A DNA stretch of 49,814 nt. Source: a virus. The notes under the pieces are model-generated. The model did not search any database. It saw only the letters and a program-made list of their open reading frames with translations, and had not been told where the DNA came from. How positions within the stretch are numbered: position 1 is the stretch's first letter; every line of letters begins with the position of its first letter. The stretch covers positions 1 through 49,814 of the IMG/VR virus record IMGVR_UViG_3300038429_000105. One strand, written 5' to 3'. Shown here in pieces: positions 14,811 through 21,520 of the stretch. A program made the position numbers and the translations under genes.

Positions 14811-14897
14811 ACTGCCCTAATGGGCAGTCAGGATTTGAGAGTGCCTACGATGTAGGCGAAGCGCAAACAGTTCTTTGACATAGTCCTCAATGAGGAC
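14811..14897 (+). promoter_or_regulatory. three tandem hairpins, the last hiding a ribosome site
   Basis: Perfect stems at 14811-14828 (ACTGCCC/GGGCAGT), 14843-14857 (GCCTAC/GTAGGC) and 14883-14897 (GTCCTC/GAGGAC). The third contains GAGGA, the ribosome site of the 14906 gene, so the RNA can block its own initiation. None is followed by a U-run. Confidence 0.7.
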
Positions 14898-14905
14898 AGA
14901 AAGTG

Positions 14906-15340
14906 ATGACAATCATGGTAAAAGCGAAAGTACCAGCCAAAGTCAAAACAGTCGCGGATGTTAGGAAAGAACGGGGAGCACCGTTGACGCAAAAACTTCC
15001 ATTAGCACCGGTAGCGGCAAAGACACATGAGGATGTCTTGCAGAAGTTTTACGACATGACCGCTAAGTTCATTGAAACCTACACCAAACTGTATAATGGT
15101 AAGACAGGCAAGGACATTACCGGCGTTCATTGTAAGTTCAGCGGTTATCTAACATTTATGAACAACAAGTTCAATTTCACCACCACAGAAACCATAGAAC
15201 ATATACAGGAGCTTGTCGAACAAGGATTGTTGGAACAACGCGGAGCTAAGGGCGGTTACGTCCTTTACATGGCCGGAACAATGCCAGCGAGCAAGACAAT
15301 CGTAAGTGCTGATGAATTGATGAAAGCCTTAGGTGAGTAA
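14906..15340 (+). CDS. winged-helix-like DNA-binding candidate regulator
   Basis: I use ATG 14906, 9 nt after GAGGA; GTG 14903 and ATG 14915 are alternatives. The protein is about 144 aa. The N-terminal 40 residues are basic and Pro/Ala-rich. The C-terminal half (TTTETIEHIQELVEQGLLEQ followed by RGAKGGYVLYMAG) reads as recognition helix plus wing of a winged helix. With the shared operators nearby, this is the best candidate for the phage's own regulator. Its ribosome site is sequestered in a hairpin. Regulator role is inferred. Confidence 0.55.
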   Translation: MTIMVKAKVPAKVKTVADVRKERGAPLTQKLPLAPVAAKTHEDVLQKFYDMTAKFIETYTKLYNGKTGKDITGVHCKFSGYLTFMNNKFNFTTTETIEHIQELVEQGLLEQRGAKGGYVLYMAGTMPASKTIVSADELMKALGE

Positions 15341-15342
15341 TT

Positions 15343-15558
15343 ATGGCGAGTCTGACACAGTGCCAGAGTTTGTTGAAGTCAATCCAACAGAATCTTGCTA
15401 TCGCTGATGTATCTAGCAGAGAGTTATTGGAAATCATCAAGGTTAAAATGGGTGAAGCCGTAACTAGCAACGACATGACTAAGTGTGTTAATCTGCAAAA
15501 TAGATTATTGGCGGTGACAAGGGGGATTGACAGTATTAAGCCGAGTTTCACTTTCTAA
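15343..15558 (+). CDS. hypothetical 71-aa helical protein
   Basis: ATG 15343, two bases after the upstream stop, so co-translated. It is helical (MASLTQCQSLLKSIQQNLAI; SSRELLEIIKVKMGEAV) without a metal or membrane motif and is followed by a strong terminator. It could be a partner of the winged-helix-like protein. Family unknown. Confidence 0.6.
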   Translation: MASLTQCQSLLKSIQQNLAIADVSSRELLEIIKVKMGEAVTSNDMTKCVNLQNRLLAVTRGIDSIKPSFTF

Positions 15559-15591
15559 GATACATAAAAATTAAATAAGGCAAACAACACT

Positions 15592-15628
15592 AAATACCCT
15601 AGTCCGAAAGGATTAGGGTATTTTTTTT
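15592..15628 (+). terminator. rho-independent terminator
   Basis: AATACCCTA pairs with TAGGGTATT around a short CCGAAAGG-containing loop, followed by eight T. It ends the 14655-15558 unit. Confidence 0.92.
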
Positions 15629-15912
15629 GTTTAGAAGGGTTTTCCGGTTCGTCAGACCTCTGAAAGTCCGGTTTTTTACCGGCTGGAAGGCGATTTAAGC
15701 GGCTTTTCCGTCAAACGGATAACCTAGTGTCAATTTTAGCCAAAATTGATTTAACGTAAAATTTGTTGCTCTATTTTGTATAGAGGTATGTATGCAGATA
15801 TTATATTTAGTTATAGTGTTTGGTCTATTGATAATATTTATAATAGGTATAGAGGGATAGAGGAGTGAGTAGTAGTAGGTAAAGAAAAACGCCAACCGTA
15901 AAGGAGGATACT
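15629..15912 (+). other. gene-free stretch with hairpins and half-sites
   Basis: Together with the terminator this is a 354-base gap. It holds a CCGG/CCGG hairpin near 15663-15690, a perfect CAATTTT-AGCC-AAAATTG hairpin (15731-15748), the operator-promoter at 15769-15804, and two more ATAGAGG half-sites at 15849 and 15857, eight bases apart. A leftward 66-codon frame here looks spurious. Confidence 0.6.
15769..15804 (+). promoter_or_regulatory. operator-promoter (TTGTAT-N17-TATTAT)
   Basis: Palindrome CTCTAT-TTTGT-ATAGAG (15769-15785) contains -35 TTGTAT (15776-15781); 17 nt later is TATTAT (15799-15804). The architecture is identical to 14375-14408. It drives the 15913 onward genes. Confidence 0.7.
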
Positions 15913-16083
15913 ATGTTTAAAATAACCTGTGTAATAATTATAGTAATATCTATATTGGTTAGCATCTTGTCATTAATTGGTATAATTTACTATAACTCTA
16001 AGACAGATAAATTGAATAGTTTAACCCCTCTTTGGAGATATGGAGTGTCTGATTATTGGTGGTATTGGAGTAAAAAACTATAA
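15913..16083 (+). CDS. 56-aa single-pass membrane protein
   Basis: ATG 15913 after AAGGAGG. The N-terminal 27 residues are a membrane helix (ITCVIIIVISILVSILSLIG), followed by a short soluble tail with a Trp cluster (DYWWYWSKKL). It is the first product of the operator-controlled promoter at 15776. Function unknown; superinfection exclusion or membrane anchoring are possibilities only. Confidence 0.6.
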   Translation: MFKITCVIIIVISILVSILSLIGIIYYNSKTDKLNSLTPLWRYGVSDYWWYWSKKL

Positions 16084-16107
16084 TTAATTTTAGCAAAGAG
16101 CGATTTC

Positions 16108-16265
16108 GTTCCTATCGTCTAAGCATGGTTTGGTGGGTAGTCGAACCAGAGCGACAGTCTGTATGATGCCCAATTGGTAGCATTACTTGCGGAGACCTAA
16201 AAGAACATCAGGACACTTCTCCTCTCGGAGAGGAAATCTTGGTTCAAGTCCTAGTAGGAACGCCA
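16108..16265 (+). tRNA. tRNA-like element, oversize (possible intron)
   Basis: A perfect 7-bp acceptor-like pair GTTCCTA (16108-16114) / TAGGAAC (16255-16261) is followed by G and an encoded CCA. A T-arm (16238-16254, loop TTCAAGT, one T-T mismatch) adjoins the acceptor, and a 6-bp hairpin at 16220-16234 resembles a type II variable arm. A D-arm-like ATGC..GGTA..GCAT lies at 16166-16183. The total of 158 nt is about 70 nt too long, and I cannot fold a proper anticodon arm. A tRNA with an insertion, two merged tRNAs or a tRNA mimic are possible. Confidence 0.4.
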
Positions 16266-16288
16266 AAAAAACAATTAAGGAGTAAAAA

Positions 16289-16639
16289 ATGGAAGCAACT
16301 TGTAAAATACATGGAGGATGGGGAAATCATATCGAGTGGTGTACGCTAGAGGAATTTCAGAAACAAAGTCTGATTACGGGAGTATTTAGTGTATGGGGAC
16401 ATCTCCCAAGAATACCAGCGGTCGATGAAACCGTTATGGGAGAATTCACAGAATCATTTATGAAGTTTGTTTTTATCAGCGTGAAAAGAATGGAAGACCC
16501 TGCCGATATGTTCTTTGGGAAAGTCAGGCTTATTGAAGTGGAACCAAAAGATGGTTCGGGTAATATAAAAGTTAATATGCGAAAATGGTTCAATCCACAA
16601 CGATGGCTCCAAGGAAAATATTACTGTAAAAAAATATAA
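16289..16639 (+). CDS. hypothetical 116-aa protein
   Basis: ATG 16289 after a TTAAGGAG site. A globular-looking protein with early Cys and Trp (MEATCKIHGGWGNHIEWCTL) and a basic C-terminus (NMRKWFNPQRWLQGKYYCKK). No membrane segment. The spaced Cys/His at the start (C5, H8, H14, C18) could bind a metal. Family not recognised. Confidence 0.6.
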   Translation: MEATCKIHGGWGNHIEWCTLEEFQKQSLITGVFSVWGHLPRIPAVDETVMGEFTESFMKFVFISVKRMEDPADMFFGKVRLIEVEPKDGSGNIKVNMRKWFNPQRWLQGKYYCKKI

Positions 16640-16654
16640 AAGCAGGGGGATGAC

Positions 16655-16789
16655 ATGAAAAACAAAAAATCTGCCCGAAACAAGACAGTAGTTCAGGGGG
16701 CGAAAGAAATTTGTAAGGTACTTAAAAAATCAAAATGTCGCCTCTTGAAGCCAATTTCAAAAACACAGGCATATGGAGAGGTAGATTAG
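16655..16789 (+). CDS. 44-aa basic protein
   Basis: ATG 16655 with AGGGGG 5-10 nt upstream. It is Lys-rich (MKNKKSARNKTVVQGAKEIC; KVLKKSKCRLLKP) and probably binds nucleic acid. It ends one base before the next start. Short, but has a ribosome site and tight packing on both sides. Confidence 0.5.
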   Translation: MKNKKSARNKTVVQGAKEICKVLKKSKCRLLKPISKTQAYGEVD

Positions 16790-16790
16790 T

Positions 16791-16943
16791 ATGAAAAAAT
16801 TCAGCACTATAATTGACGAACTGGAAGTGAAATGCCAGAAGGGGCAAGCCGGAGCTAAGATGAACATTATCAGGAAACTCCGCTTTTCCATAGGTGAACT
16901 CAAAAAGAGTTGGCTCTACCGTATTGTGAGGTTTATTATATGA
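16791..16943 (+). CDS. 50-aa helical basic protein
   Basis: ATG 16791 follows the previous stop by one base and lies after a GGAGAGG within it. Sequence MKKFSTIIDELEVKCQKGQA then KMNIIRKLRFSIGELKKSW. Its stop overlaps the next start as ATGA. Function unknown. Confidence 0.5.
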   Translation: MKKFSTIIDELEVKCQKGQAGAKMNIIRKLRFSIGELKKSWLYRIVRFII

Positions 16944-17152
16944 AAGAAAAAAAGAGATATAAAATCATCATAAATTGGAGTGGGCAAGTCCATACATTTT
17001 ATAAGTGGGCGGTTGAGTCAGGGTTAGCCCTATATTTAGCTTGTATAGATTTGGCGGGGAAACTGGGGTATAGAGACGGTTCTGTAACGTACAATGCCCT
17101 AATAAGTGGAGCTATTCGTAACGGACATTCGTGGGAAGTAATAGAGCTATAA
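16940..17152 (+). CDS. hypothetical 70-aa protein
   Basis: ATG 16940 is chosen because it overlaps the previous TGA (ATGA). Sequence KEKKRYKIIINWSGQVHTFY and ALYLACIDLAGKLGYRDGSV. Looks like a small alpha/beta fold. It ends 4 nt before the tRNA-like gene at 17157. Family not known. Confidence 0.5.
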   Translation: MKEKKRYKIIINWSGQVHTFYKWAVESGLALYLACIDLAGKLGYRDGSVTYNALISGAIRNGHSWEVIEL

Positions 17153-17156
17153 ATAT

Positions 17157-17230
17157 GTTCCCGTAGTTTAACTCTTAGAACGCCGTATGCTCATACGGAG
17201 ATATTGGTGAAAATCCAATTGGGAACGCCA
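17157..17230 (+). tRNA. tRNA or tRNA-like, 6-nt anticodon loop
   Basis: 74 nt with encoded CCA. Acceptor GTTCCCG/TGGGAAC, D-stem GTTT/GAAC (17066-like position 17166-17169 with 17178-17181), T-arm ATTGG-TGAAAAT-CCAAT all pair. The anticodon stem CCGTA/TACGG (17183-17187 with 17194-17198) leaves a 6-nt loop, TGCTCA, not 7, and the D-loop lacks the usual GG. If T17188 is U33 the anticodon would be GCT (Ser), but the variable loop is only 4 nt. It may be degenerate or a tRNA mimic. Confidence 0.55.
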
Positions 17231-17249
17231 TAAAATATTGGAGGTGAAT

Positions 17250-17285
17250 ATGTGTAATAAACTGCTTATAGGGAGGAAAAAGTGA
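17250..17285 (+). CDS. 11-codon leader ORF
   Basis: ATG 17250 after GGAGGTGAAT; encodes MCNKLLIGRKK and ends at a TGA overlapping the GTG start of the next gene (GTGA). The strong ribosome site and coupling suggest it delivers ribosomes to the next gene. Confidence 0.4.
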   Translation: MCNKLLIGRKK

Positions 17286-17563
17286 CACGACAAGAATTTA
17301 GAAACCTCCAAGTGGGTGAAAAGATATGGGATAACCGTCATCTTACTGCCGAACTAGATTTACTCCCTTTCACCGTCACATCTAAAATGAAAGAGGATAA
17401 TAGAGAGATACCGAAAAGTAGAGACCCAATGGGAGAAGACTCGAGTAATTATAGGTTTAGGGTAAAAGATAAGTGGGGATACCTAACTTGGGTGTATATA
17501 AGTAATTGCTCAAATTATCAAGAAGACCCTGTTGATGCGTATCTTAAGTGTTTGGAGGCTTAA
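17282..17563 (+). CDS. hypothetical 93-aa protein, paralogue 1
   Basis: GTG 17282 after GGGAGGAAAAA. It begins MTRQEFRNLQVGEKIWDNRH. The next gene begins MTREEFALLDIGTVLWYNHG, and both end with a 'DP.(D/E)AYL' element (VDAYLKCLEA; IEAYLSALTY), so they are tandem paralogues. The fold is probably small and beta-rich with a partner-binding edge. Function unknown. Confidence 0.65.
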   Translation: MTRQEFRNLQVGEKIWDNRHLTAELDLLPFTVTSKMKEDNREIPKSRDPMGEDSSNYRFRVKDKWGYLTWVYISNCSNYQEDPVDAYLKCLEA

Positions 17564-17565
17564 CG

Positions 17566-17880
17566 ATGACTAGAGAAGAATTTGCCCTATTGGATATTGG
17601 GACGGTGCTTTGGTATAATCACGGATTTAGTAATAATTATAACTTATATAAATGCACCATACTGTCCCCGTTGAAATATAATGGTAAGCAAAGGAATAGA
17701 GACGAAGTTAATAAAATTATTGAACAAAAATCAGAAGTAACTGATGATATGCTCAGGTATGGATATTTCTCAGTCCAATATGTCCATGAAGATAGACCAG
17801 TTTCCTTAGAGGTGAGGAAGAATTATAATTTTTATTGTCTTGACCCCATAGAAGCATACCTGTCAGCCCTAACATATTAA
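17566..17880 (+). CDS. hypothetical 104-aa protein, paralogue 2
   Basis: ATG 17566 is chosen because the match to its paralogue begins there. It shares MTR(E)EF...G...W at the start and the 'DP.EAYL' end with the preceding gene but diverges in the middle (NYNLYKCTILSPLKYNGKQ). A local duplication followed by divergence explains the pair. Confidence 0.65.
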   Translation: MTREEFALLDIGTVLWYNHGFSNNYNLYKCTILSPLKYNGKQRNRDEVNKIIEQKSEVTDDMLRYGYFSVQYVHEDRPVSLEVRKNYNFYCLDPIEAYLSALTY

Positions 17881-17891
17881 AGGAGGTAAAA

Positions 17892-19112
17892 GTGAAACAA
17901 ATTATAAAAGAGTGCCGTGATTTCTTGGATGGTGAATGCGCCGATTACGGTATGTTGGAAGATATTATTGTAAAACATTTTGAACAAAAAAAATGGCTTG
18001 GCGATTCCCTAGAACTCACGAAAGAGAATAACTGGAGAAGGACGTTTGAAATACCGGCGACATTAAGTAGCATTCTTGAACTAAAAAACCTTTTCGATTA
18101 CATTAGCTCAATAACGGGAGGAAAATTCATACCGACAGAGGATTTGAAATTCACCGATGGGAAGAAAAATTACTATTCAGTGACGACAGTTATCAAGGAG
18201 AATTTTGAAAAACTATTATTAGGGTGCGGCATGATGTTACTAGACTACAATTTGGGTTGTGGAAGGAAGACCTTCATGGAGTATTATGCCGCCTCACTAC
18301 AAAAAGGGAAGGAAAAGGCGGAAGCAGGTTTGTTATGTAGGATAGGAGAACTCGCAAAGCGTGGCACGCTCATCACATTGACTATCAACCCATTTGACTT
18401 TTTAACAGCGAGTGATGATGACGGGAGAAAAAAGTATTGCGCCTACACCTCATGCGTGAGATTTCACGGAGAGATGTTCAATACTATTCTGGATTATCTT
18501 GCCAGTGACAACGTAGTGATGTCCTTCACTTCATATAGCGACAAACCTTTATACAAATTAGGGCGTATGATAAATTATGTCAGCCCCGTCAGGATAGCTC
18601 AAACAAGGTCATTCGGTAGTTACTCTAATTTTGAGAGAGACCTGATTTTGCTGTATATTCTTGATAAGATTGGTGGGGATTTCCAAAAGGATTACGAACC
18701 GGCAAGAGCAAGGGACTTCCAATTAGAGAGAACCCCCTATATAGATTATCAGGGTGCAGTTTATACAAAGCATGGAAACAAACGGGAGCAGTTGCATATA
18801 GATAGTGGTTGTTGTTTAGGATGTGGGAAAAAATTGGAAATAGGGAACAATAAACTTGGCCTATGTCATCATTGTAAGGAATCCATGAAGCCATGCATTT
18901 ATTGCGGAGCTTATAGATTGGAAAACAATATGACAACCGTTAATGGAAAACAATATTGTAATAATTGTCTAGAGCGAGTCCAATGGACTAACTGTAAAGA
19001 GTGTGGAAGCGTCATGGAACAAGGGCGGTGGTGTATAAAGTGTAAAGACACCCCGATACCTAAAAAACAAATCAAGCCCTCTTATCCGTGGCTGGGAGGT
19101 GGGATTGCTTGA
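17892..19112 (+). CDS. 406-aa protein with C-terminal zinc ribbons
   Basis: GTG 17892 after AGGAGG. The N-terminal 270 residues are a globular domain with a central 'CAYTSCVRFHGEMFNTILDY' stretch followed by VVMSFTSYSDKPLYKLGRMI, a pattern I have seen in uncharacterised phage proteins. The C-terminal 120 residues carry eight or more Cys in CxxC pairs (CLGCGKK, CHHC, CIYCG, CNNC, CKECG, CIKC), i.e. two or three treble-clef or ribbon units. It overlaps the metallopeptidase gene that follows, so the two are made together. Function unknown; binding of nucleic acid or a protein target is inferred. Confidence 0.65.
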   Translation: MKQIIKECRDFLDGECADYGMLEDIIVKHFEQKKWLGDSLELTKENNWRRTFEIPATLSSILELKNLFDYISSITGGKFIPTEDLKFTDGKKNYYSVTTVIKENFEKLLLGCGMMLLDYNLGCGRKTFMEYYAASLQKGKEKAEAGLLCRIGELAKRGTLITLTINPFDFLTASDDDGRKKYCAYTSCVRFHGEMFNTILDYLASDNVVMSFTSYSDKPLYKLGRMINYVSPVRIAQTRSFGSYSNFERDLILLYILDKIGGDFQKDYEPARARDFQLERTPYIDYQGAVYTKHGNKREQLHIDSGCCLGCGKKLEIGNNKLGLCHHCKESMKPCIYCGAYRLENNMTTVNGKQYCNNCLERVQWTNCKECGSVMEQGRWCIKCKDTPIPKKQIKPSYPWLGGGIA

Positions 19113-20169
19113 TAAAATATTATCCACCAAAACAAGTGAAATAATTAAATTACTGACGGATATTTTTATAAGTATCGTGGGGATAGGGAGAAGTGATGGG
19201 AAAAATTATCTGTATTTTCCTAATAAACAGTCCCCCCTGTTGTATCAGGCGCATTTTGATACTAAGTTAGACGAAAAAGATTATAACAAATATAGTTTAG
19301 TCCGTTATAGGGGAGACGTAGTTGTTTCCGCAAAGGATAGTGTAATGGGAGCAGACGATAGAGCCGGTGTATTTGCCTTGTGGTCTATAGCGAAGTCTCT
19401 CCTTGAAAACAAGTTACCAATACCCTCTCTATTATTCACAAATGGAGAAGAGGACGGTGGCAAAGGGATGAAACAATTTGTCAAGAATTACTTAGCTAGC
19501 GAGTTCGACCATATAAATTTGGCGATAGCTTTTGACCGGAGACACTGTAATGATTATGTCAGCTATGTTAGTAACCCCGATGAGGTAGAGAGTTATATTG
19601 AAGGGTTTGGATTTGTTAGTGAATTTGGTAGTTATTCCGATATAAAAGATTTTTCGGAGCATACGTTAATACCGTCAGTGAACGTATCGGTAGGTTATTA
19701 TAACGAGCATACGGTAAAAGAGGAATTACATTTAGACGAATTAAAAATGACCATGCGTAGGGCTGTCGGAATAGTCAAAGACCCAATTGATAAGCGTTAT
19801 CCATGTAAAGCCAAGACGTGGGGATATTCCGGTGGTTACGGGTATGAAGGGTGGAACAATGGGTGGAAAAATGGCGTAGACCAAAAATGGGACTACCTGA
19901 CAAAGACGTGGGTAGATGTAGTTAAAAGCGGAGAGGAACAACAAGGGGCCTTATTAAATAGTGACGATGGGCAAGAAGCATCGGGTGTTGGAATACAACA
20001 ACACTTCAACGGTTTAGGACGAAAAAAAAGAAATAAATTCAAACTTCGTTGCGAAGCGTGTAAGACCAAAAAAGATGTTTCTTTGCGTTATTGCTACGAT
20101 ACCCAAGATTATGTAGCCGTTTGCGGTAATTGTGCAAAGCGTTTTAACGTAACGATGAGGTCGTTTTAG
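19105..20169 (+). CDS. M20/M28-like zinc metallopeptidase with zinc ribbon
   Basis: TTG 19105 is chosen because GGGAGGTG lies just upstream. The product is about 354 aa. It has the di-zinc peptidase ligand series: AHFDTK (H50, D52), MGADDRAG (D84/D85), NGEEDG (the catalytic Glu pair, near 115), AFDRR (D144), and a late YYNEHT His. These fit M20/M28/M42-type exopeptidases that cleave peptides or amides. The last 45 residues add a zinc ribbon (CEACKTKK ... CGNCAKR), which is unusual and resembles the partner gene upstream. There is no signal peptide, so it acts in the cytoplasm. Activity is a family inference. Confidence 0.75.
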   Translation: MLDKILSTKTSEIIKLLTDIFISIVGIGRSDGKNYLYFPNKQSPLLYQAHFDTKLDEKDYNKYSLVRYRGDVVVSAKDSVMGADDRAGVFALWSIAKSLLENKLPIPSLLFTNGEEDGGKGMKQFVKNYLASEFDHINLAIAFDRRHCNDYVSYVSNPDEVESYIEGFGFVSEFGSYSDIKDFSEHTLIPSVNVSVGYYNEHTVKEELHLDELKMTMRRAVGIVKDPIDKRYPCKAKTWGYSGGYGYEGWNNGWKNGVDQKWDYLTKTWVDVVKSGEEQQGALLNSDDGQEASGVGIQQHFNGLGRKKRNKFKLRCEACKTKKDVSLRYCYDTQDYVAVCGNCAKRFNVTMRSF

Positions 20170-20195
20170 AGAAAGGAGATTGAAGTGAGGACAAG

Positions 20196-20843
20196 ATGAA
20201 GAAAGATGACGAGTATAAAAGAGTAGATTGCGTTCATTATGACCACACAGGGTATAAATGTGGCAGAGAACCCAAACCGAGAGATTGGCATAGTAAGTGT
20301 GGCTGTAAAGATTGCGTTTCTGTAACACTAAAAACAAAAGGAGGAGAAATGAAAAGTATCAAAGTTGGAGATTTCGATGTACTGTATGATGAGAAGTTGT
20401 CTGGTAAAAGGATTGCCGAAATACGACCTAATTGGGATTTGATGGATTCGTTTATTGACGATTTCAGTTACTCGTTGATATTGCCACCGACAATGGTAAC
20501 GGATTTAGTCAACGGCGGAAAGTTCACCGACCCATTGATTGACATGGGATTACTGGTGATAAGCAAAAACAAAATAAAGAAAGGAGACGAAAATAAAGTG
20601 TACGAAGTTGGCGACAAATTTAAGGTAAAAGTGCCATCGGGAGAGAAGATTTTGACACTGAGCAAAATGACAAACCCGTATATGGGTAAAGGACATTGCC
20701 TGTGGGCGTTAATAAATAACAGCAGCGGCGAGAGGTGGAATGGAACATTGGCAACGGAGGAAAAAGATTTCCTGACGTTGGACGAGTTCACGAATATAAC
20801 CGGAACGAAACAGTCTTACGACAAGTTTATTAAGGTCGCGTAA
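20196..20843 (+). CDS. hypothetical 215-aa protein with nested starts
   Basis: ATG 20196 opens a frame with a Cys/His-rich head (DCVHYDHTGYKCGREPKPRD, KCGCKDC). Two in-frame internal starts have good ribosome sites: ATG 20349 after AAAGGAGGAGAA and GTG 20598 after AAAGGAG. Products of 215, 164 and 81 aa are possible, with domains breaking near those points (IKVGDFDVLYDEKLSGKRIA; YEVGDKFKVKVPSGEKILTL). It may be three fused small genes. Function unknown. Confidence 0.6.
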   Translation: MKKDDEYKRVDCVHYDHTGYKCGREPKPRDWHSKCGCKDCVSVTLKTKGGEMKSIKVGDFDVLYDEKLSGKRIAEIRPNWDLMDSFIDDFSYSLILPPTMVTDLVNGGKFTDPLIDMGLLVISKNKIKKGDENKVYEVGDKFKVKVPSGEKILTLSKMTNPYMGKGHCLWALINNSSGERWNGTLATEEKDFLTLDEFTNITGTKQSYDKFIKVA

Positions 20844-20860
20844 ATCTATCAGGAGGAACT

Positions 20861-20935
20861 TTGCTAGATGCAATAGCATGGATTATCTTATTTTGTTATC
20901 TAGCAGTCCTTATTGTTCGAGCCAAAAGGAGGTAG
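20861..20935 (+). CDS. 24-aa membrane peptide, TTG start
   Basis: TTG 20861, 4 nt after AGGAGG, encodes LLDAIAWIILFCYLAVLIVR plus AKRR, one membrane helix with a basic end. Its stop is 3 nt before the next ATG, and its tail codons provide the next ribosome site. Plausible mini-gene. Confidence 0.45.
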   Translation: MLDAIAWIILFCYLAVLIVRAKRR

Positions 20936-20938
20936 TAT

Positions 20939-21082
20939 ATGTCGGAGGTTAGAACAAAATTAACGGATGGGTTGAACGAGATTTTTGTTGAAAACGGCGT
21001 AAGTATAGACAGCCCTATGGTTGAACAGGTGATTGATTTAATAGAGGACGTGCTGGATATTGACGTGGATGTTGACGGTTGA
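20939..21082 (+). CDS. 47-aa acidic protein
   Basis: ATG 20939 after AAAGGAGG. Sequence MSEVRTKLTDGLNEIFVENG and MVEQVIDLIEDVLDIDVDVD, a strongly acidic helical protein. Acidic phage mini-proteins sometimes mimic DNA, but nothing proves that here. A terminator follows. Confidence 0.55.
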   Translation: MSEVRTKLTDGLNEIFVENGVSIDSPMVEQVIDLIEDVLDIDVDVDG

Positions 21083-21101
21083 ACGGGCTGGTGTGGTGGC
21101 A

Positions 21102-21137
21102 GGCAAGGGGTGTTCTCATAAGCCCCTTGCCATTTTT
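21102..21137 (+). terminator. rho-independent terminator
   Basis: GGCAAGGGG (21102-21110) pairs perfectly with CCCCTTGCC (21123-21131), followed by ATTTTT. It ends the unit started at 15776. Confidence 0.92.
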
Positions 21138-21151
21138 AGAGACGATTATTT

Positions 21152-21439
21152 GTGAGAATACTAAAAGAACCAATAACACTGACATTTAGAGATGGGGTAA
21201 GATGTTTTGCTGAAGGTGAAAAAGTAGAAATATCCGTCATAAGGGAGGAAAAGGGTCATTGCCAAACATTTCCAGCTCTACCATGCCAAAGCGGTTATAC
21301 GGCACTCGCAGAAAAAGGTGGAGAACATTGGTGGTTCGATGTTGCATGGTTCAGGGAGTTTGGAGAGATTCGCGGGAGAGAGAAAAATATAGTGCGGTTT
21401 AAGTTTAAAAATAACCGAGTAGCGGATTTCGTTGTGTAA
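21152..21439 (+). CDS. hypothetical 95-aa protein
   Basis: GTG 21152 (MRILKEPITLTFRDGVRCFA) with only a weak ribosome site, directly after a terminator. The protein is beta-rich with a HWWFDVAWFREFGEIRGREK stretch and is followed by its own terminator. It may depend on read-through or on an undetected promoter. Family unknown. Confidence 0.55.
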   Translation: MRILKEPITLTFRDGVRCFAEGEKVEISVIREEKGHCQTFPALPCQSGYTALAEKGGEHWWFDVAWFREFGEIRGREKNIVRFKFKNNRVADFVV

Positions 21440-21443
21440 TATA

Positions 21444-21473
21444 GGGGAGGGCGTTTTGCTCTCCCCTTTTTTT
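21444..21473 (+). terminator. rho-independent terminator
   Basis: GGGGAG/CTCCCC stem (21444-21449, 21461-21466) with seven T. It ends the rightward early block before the convergent 21521 gene. Confidence 0.9.
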
Positions 21474-21520
21474 GTCTTTCCGCTTGTCTAGACCACTTTT
21501 AAAACAACCTGTTTTCGTGT

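Noticed and set aside
15695-15895. Leftward 66-codon frame
   Set aside because: It runs through a terminator-operator-promoter gap, has no ribosome site, and its Ile/Tyr/Asn-rich product is what reversed AT-rich DNA gives.
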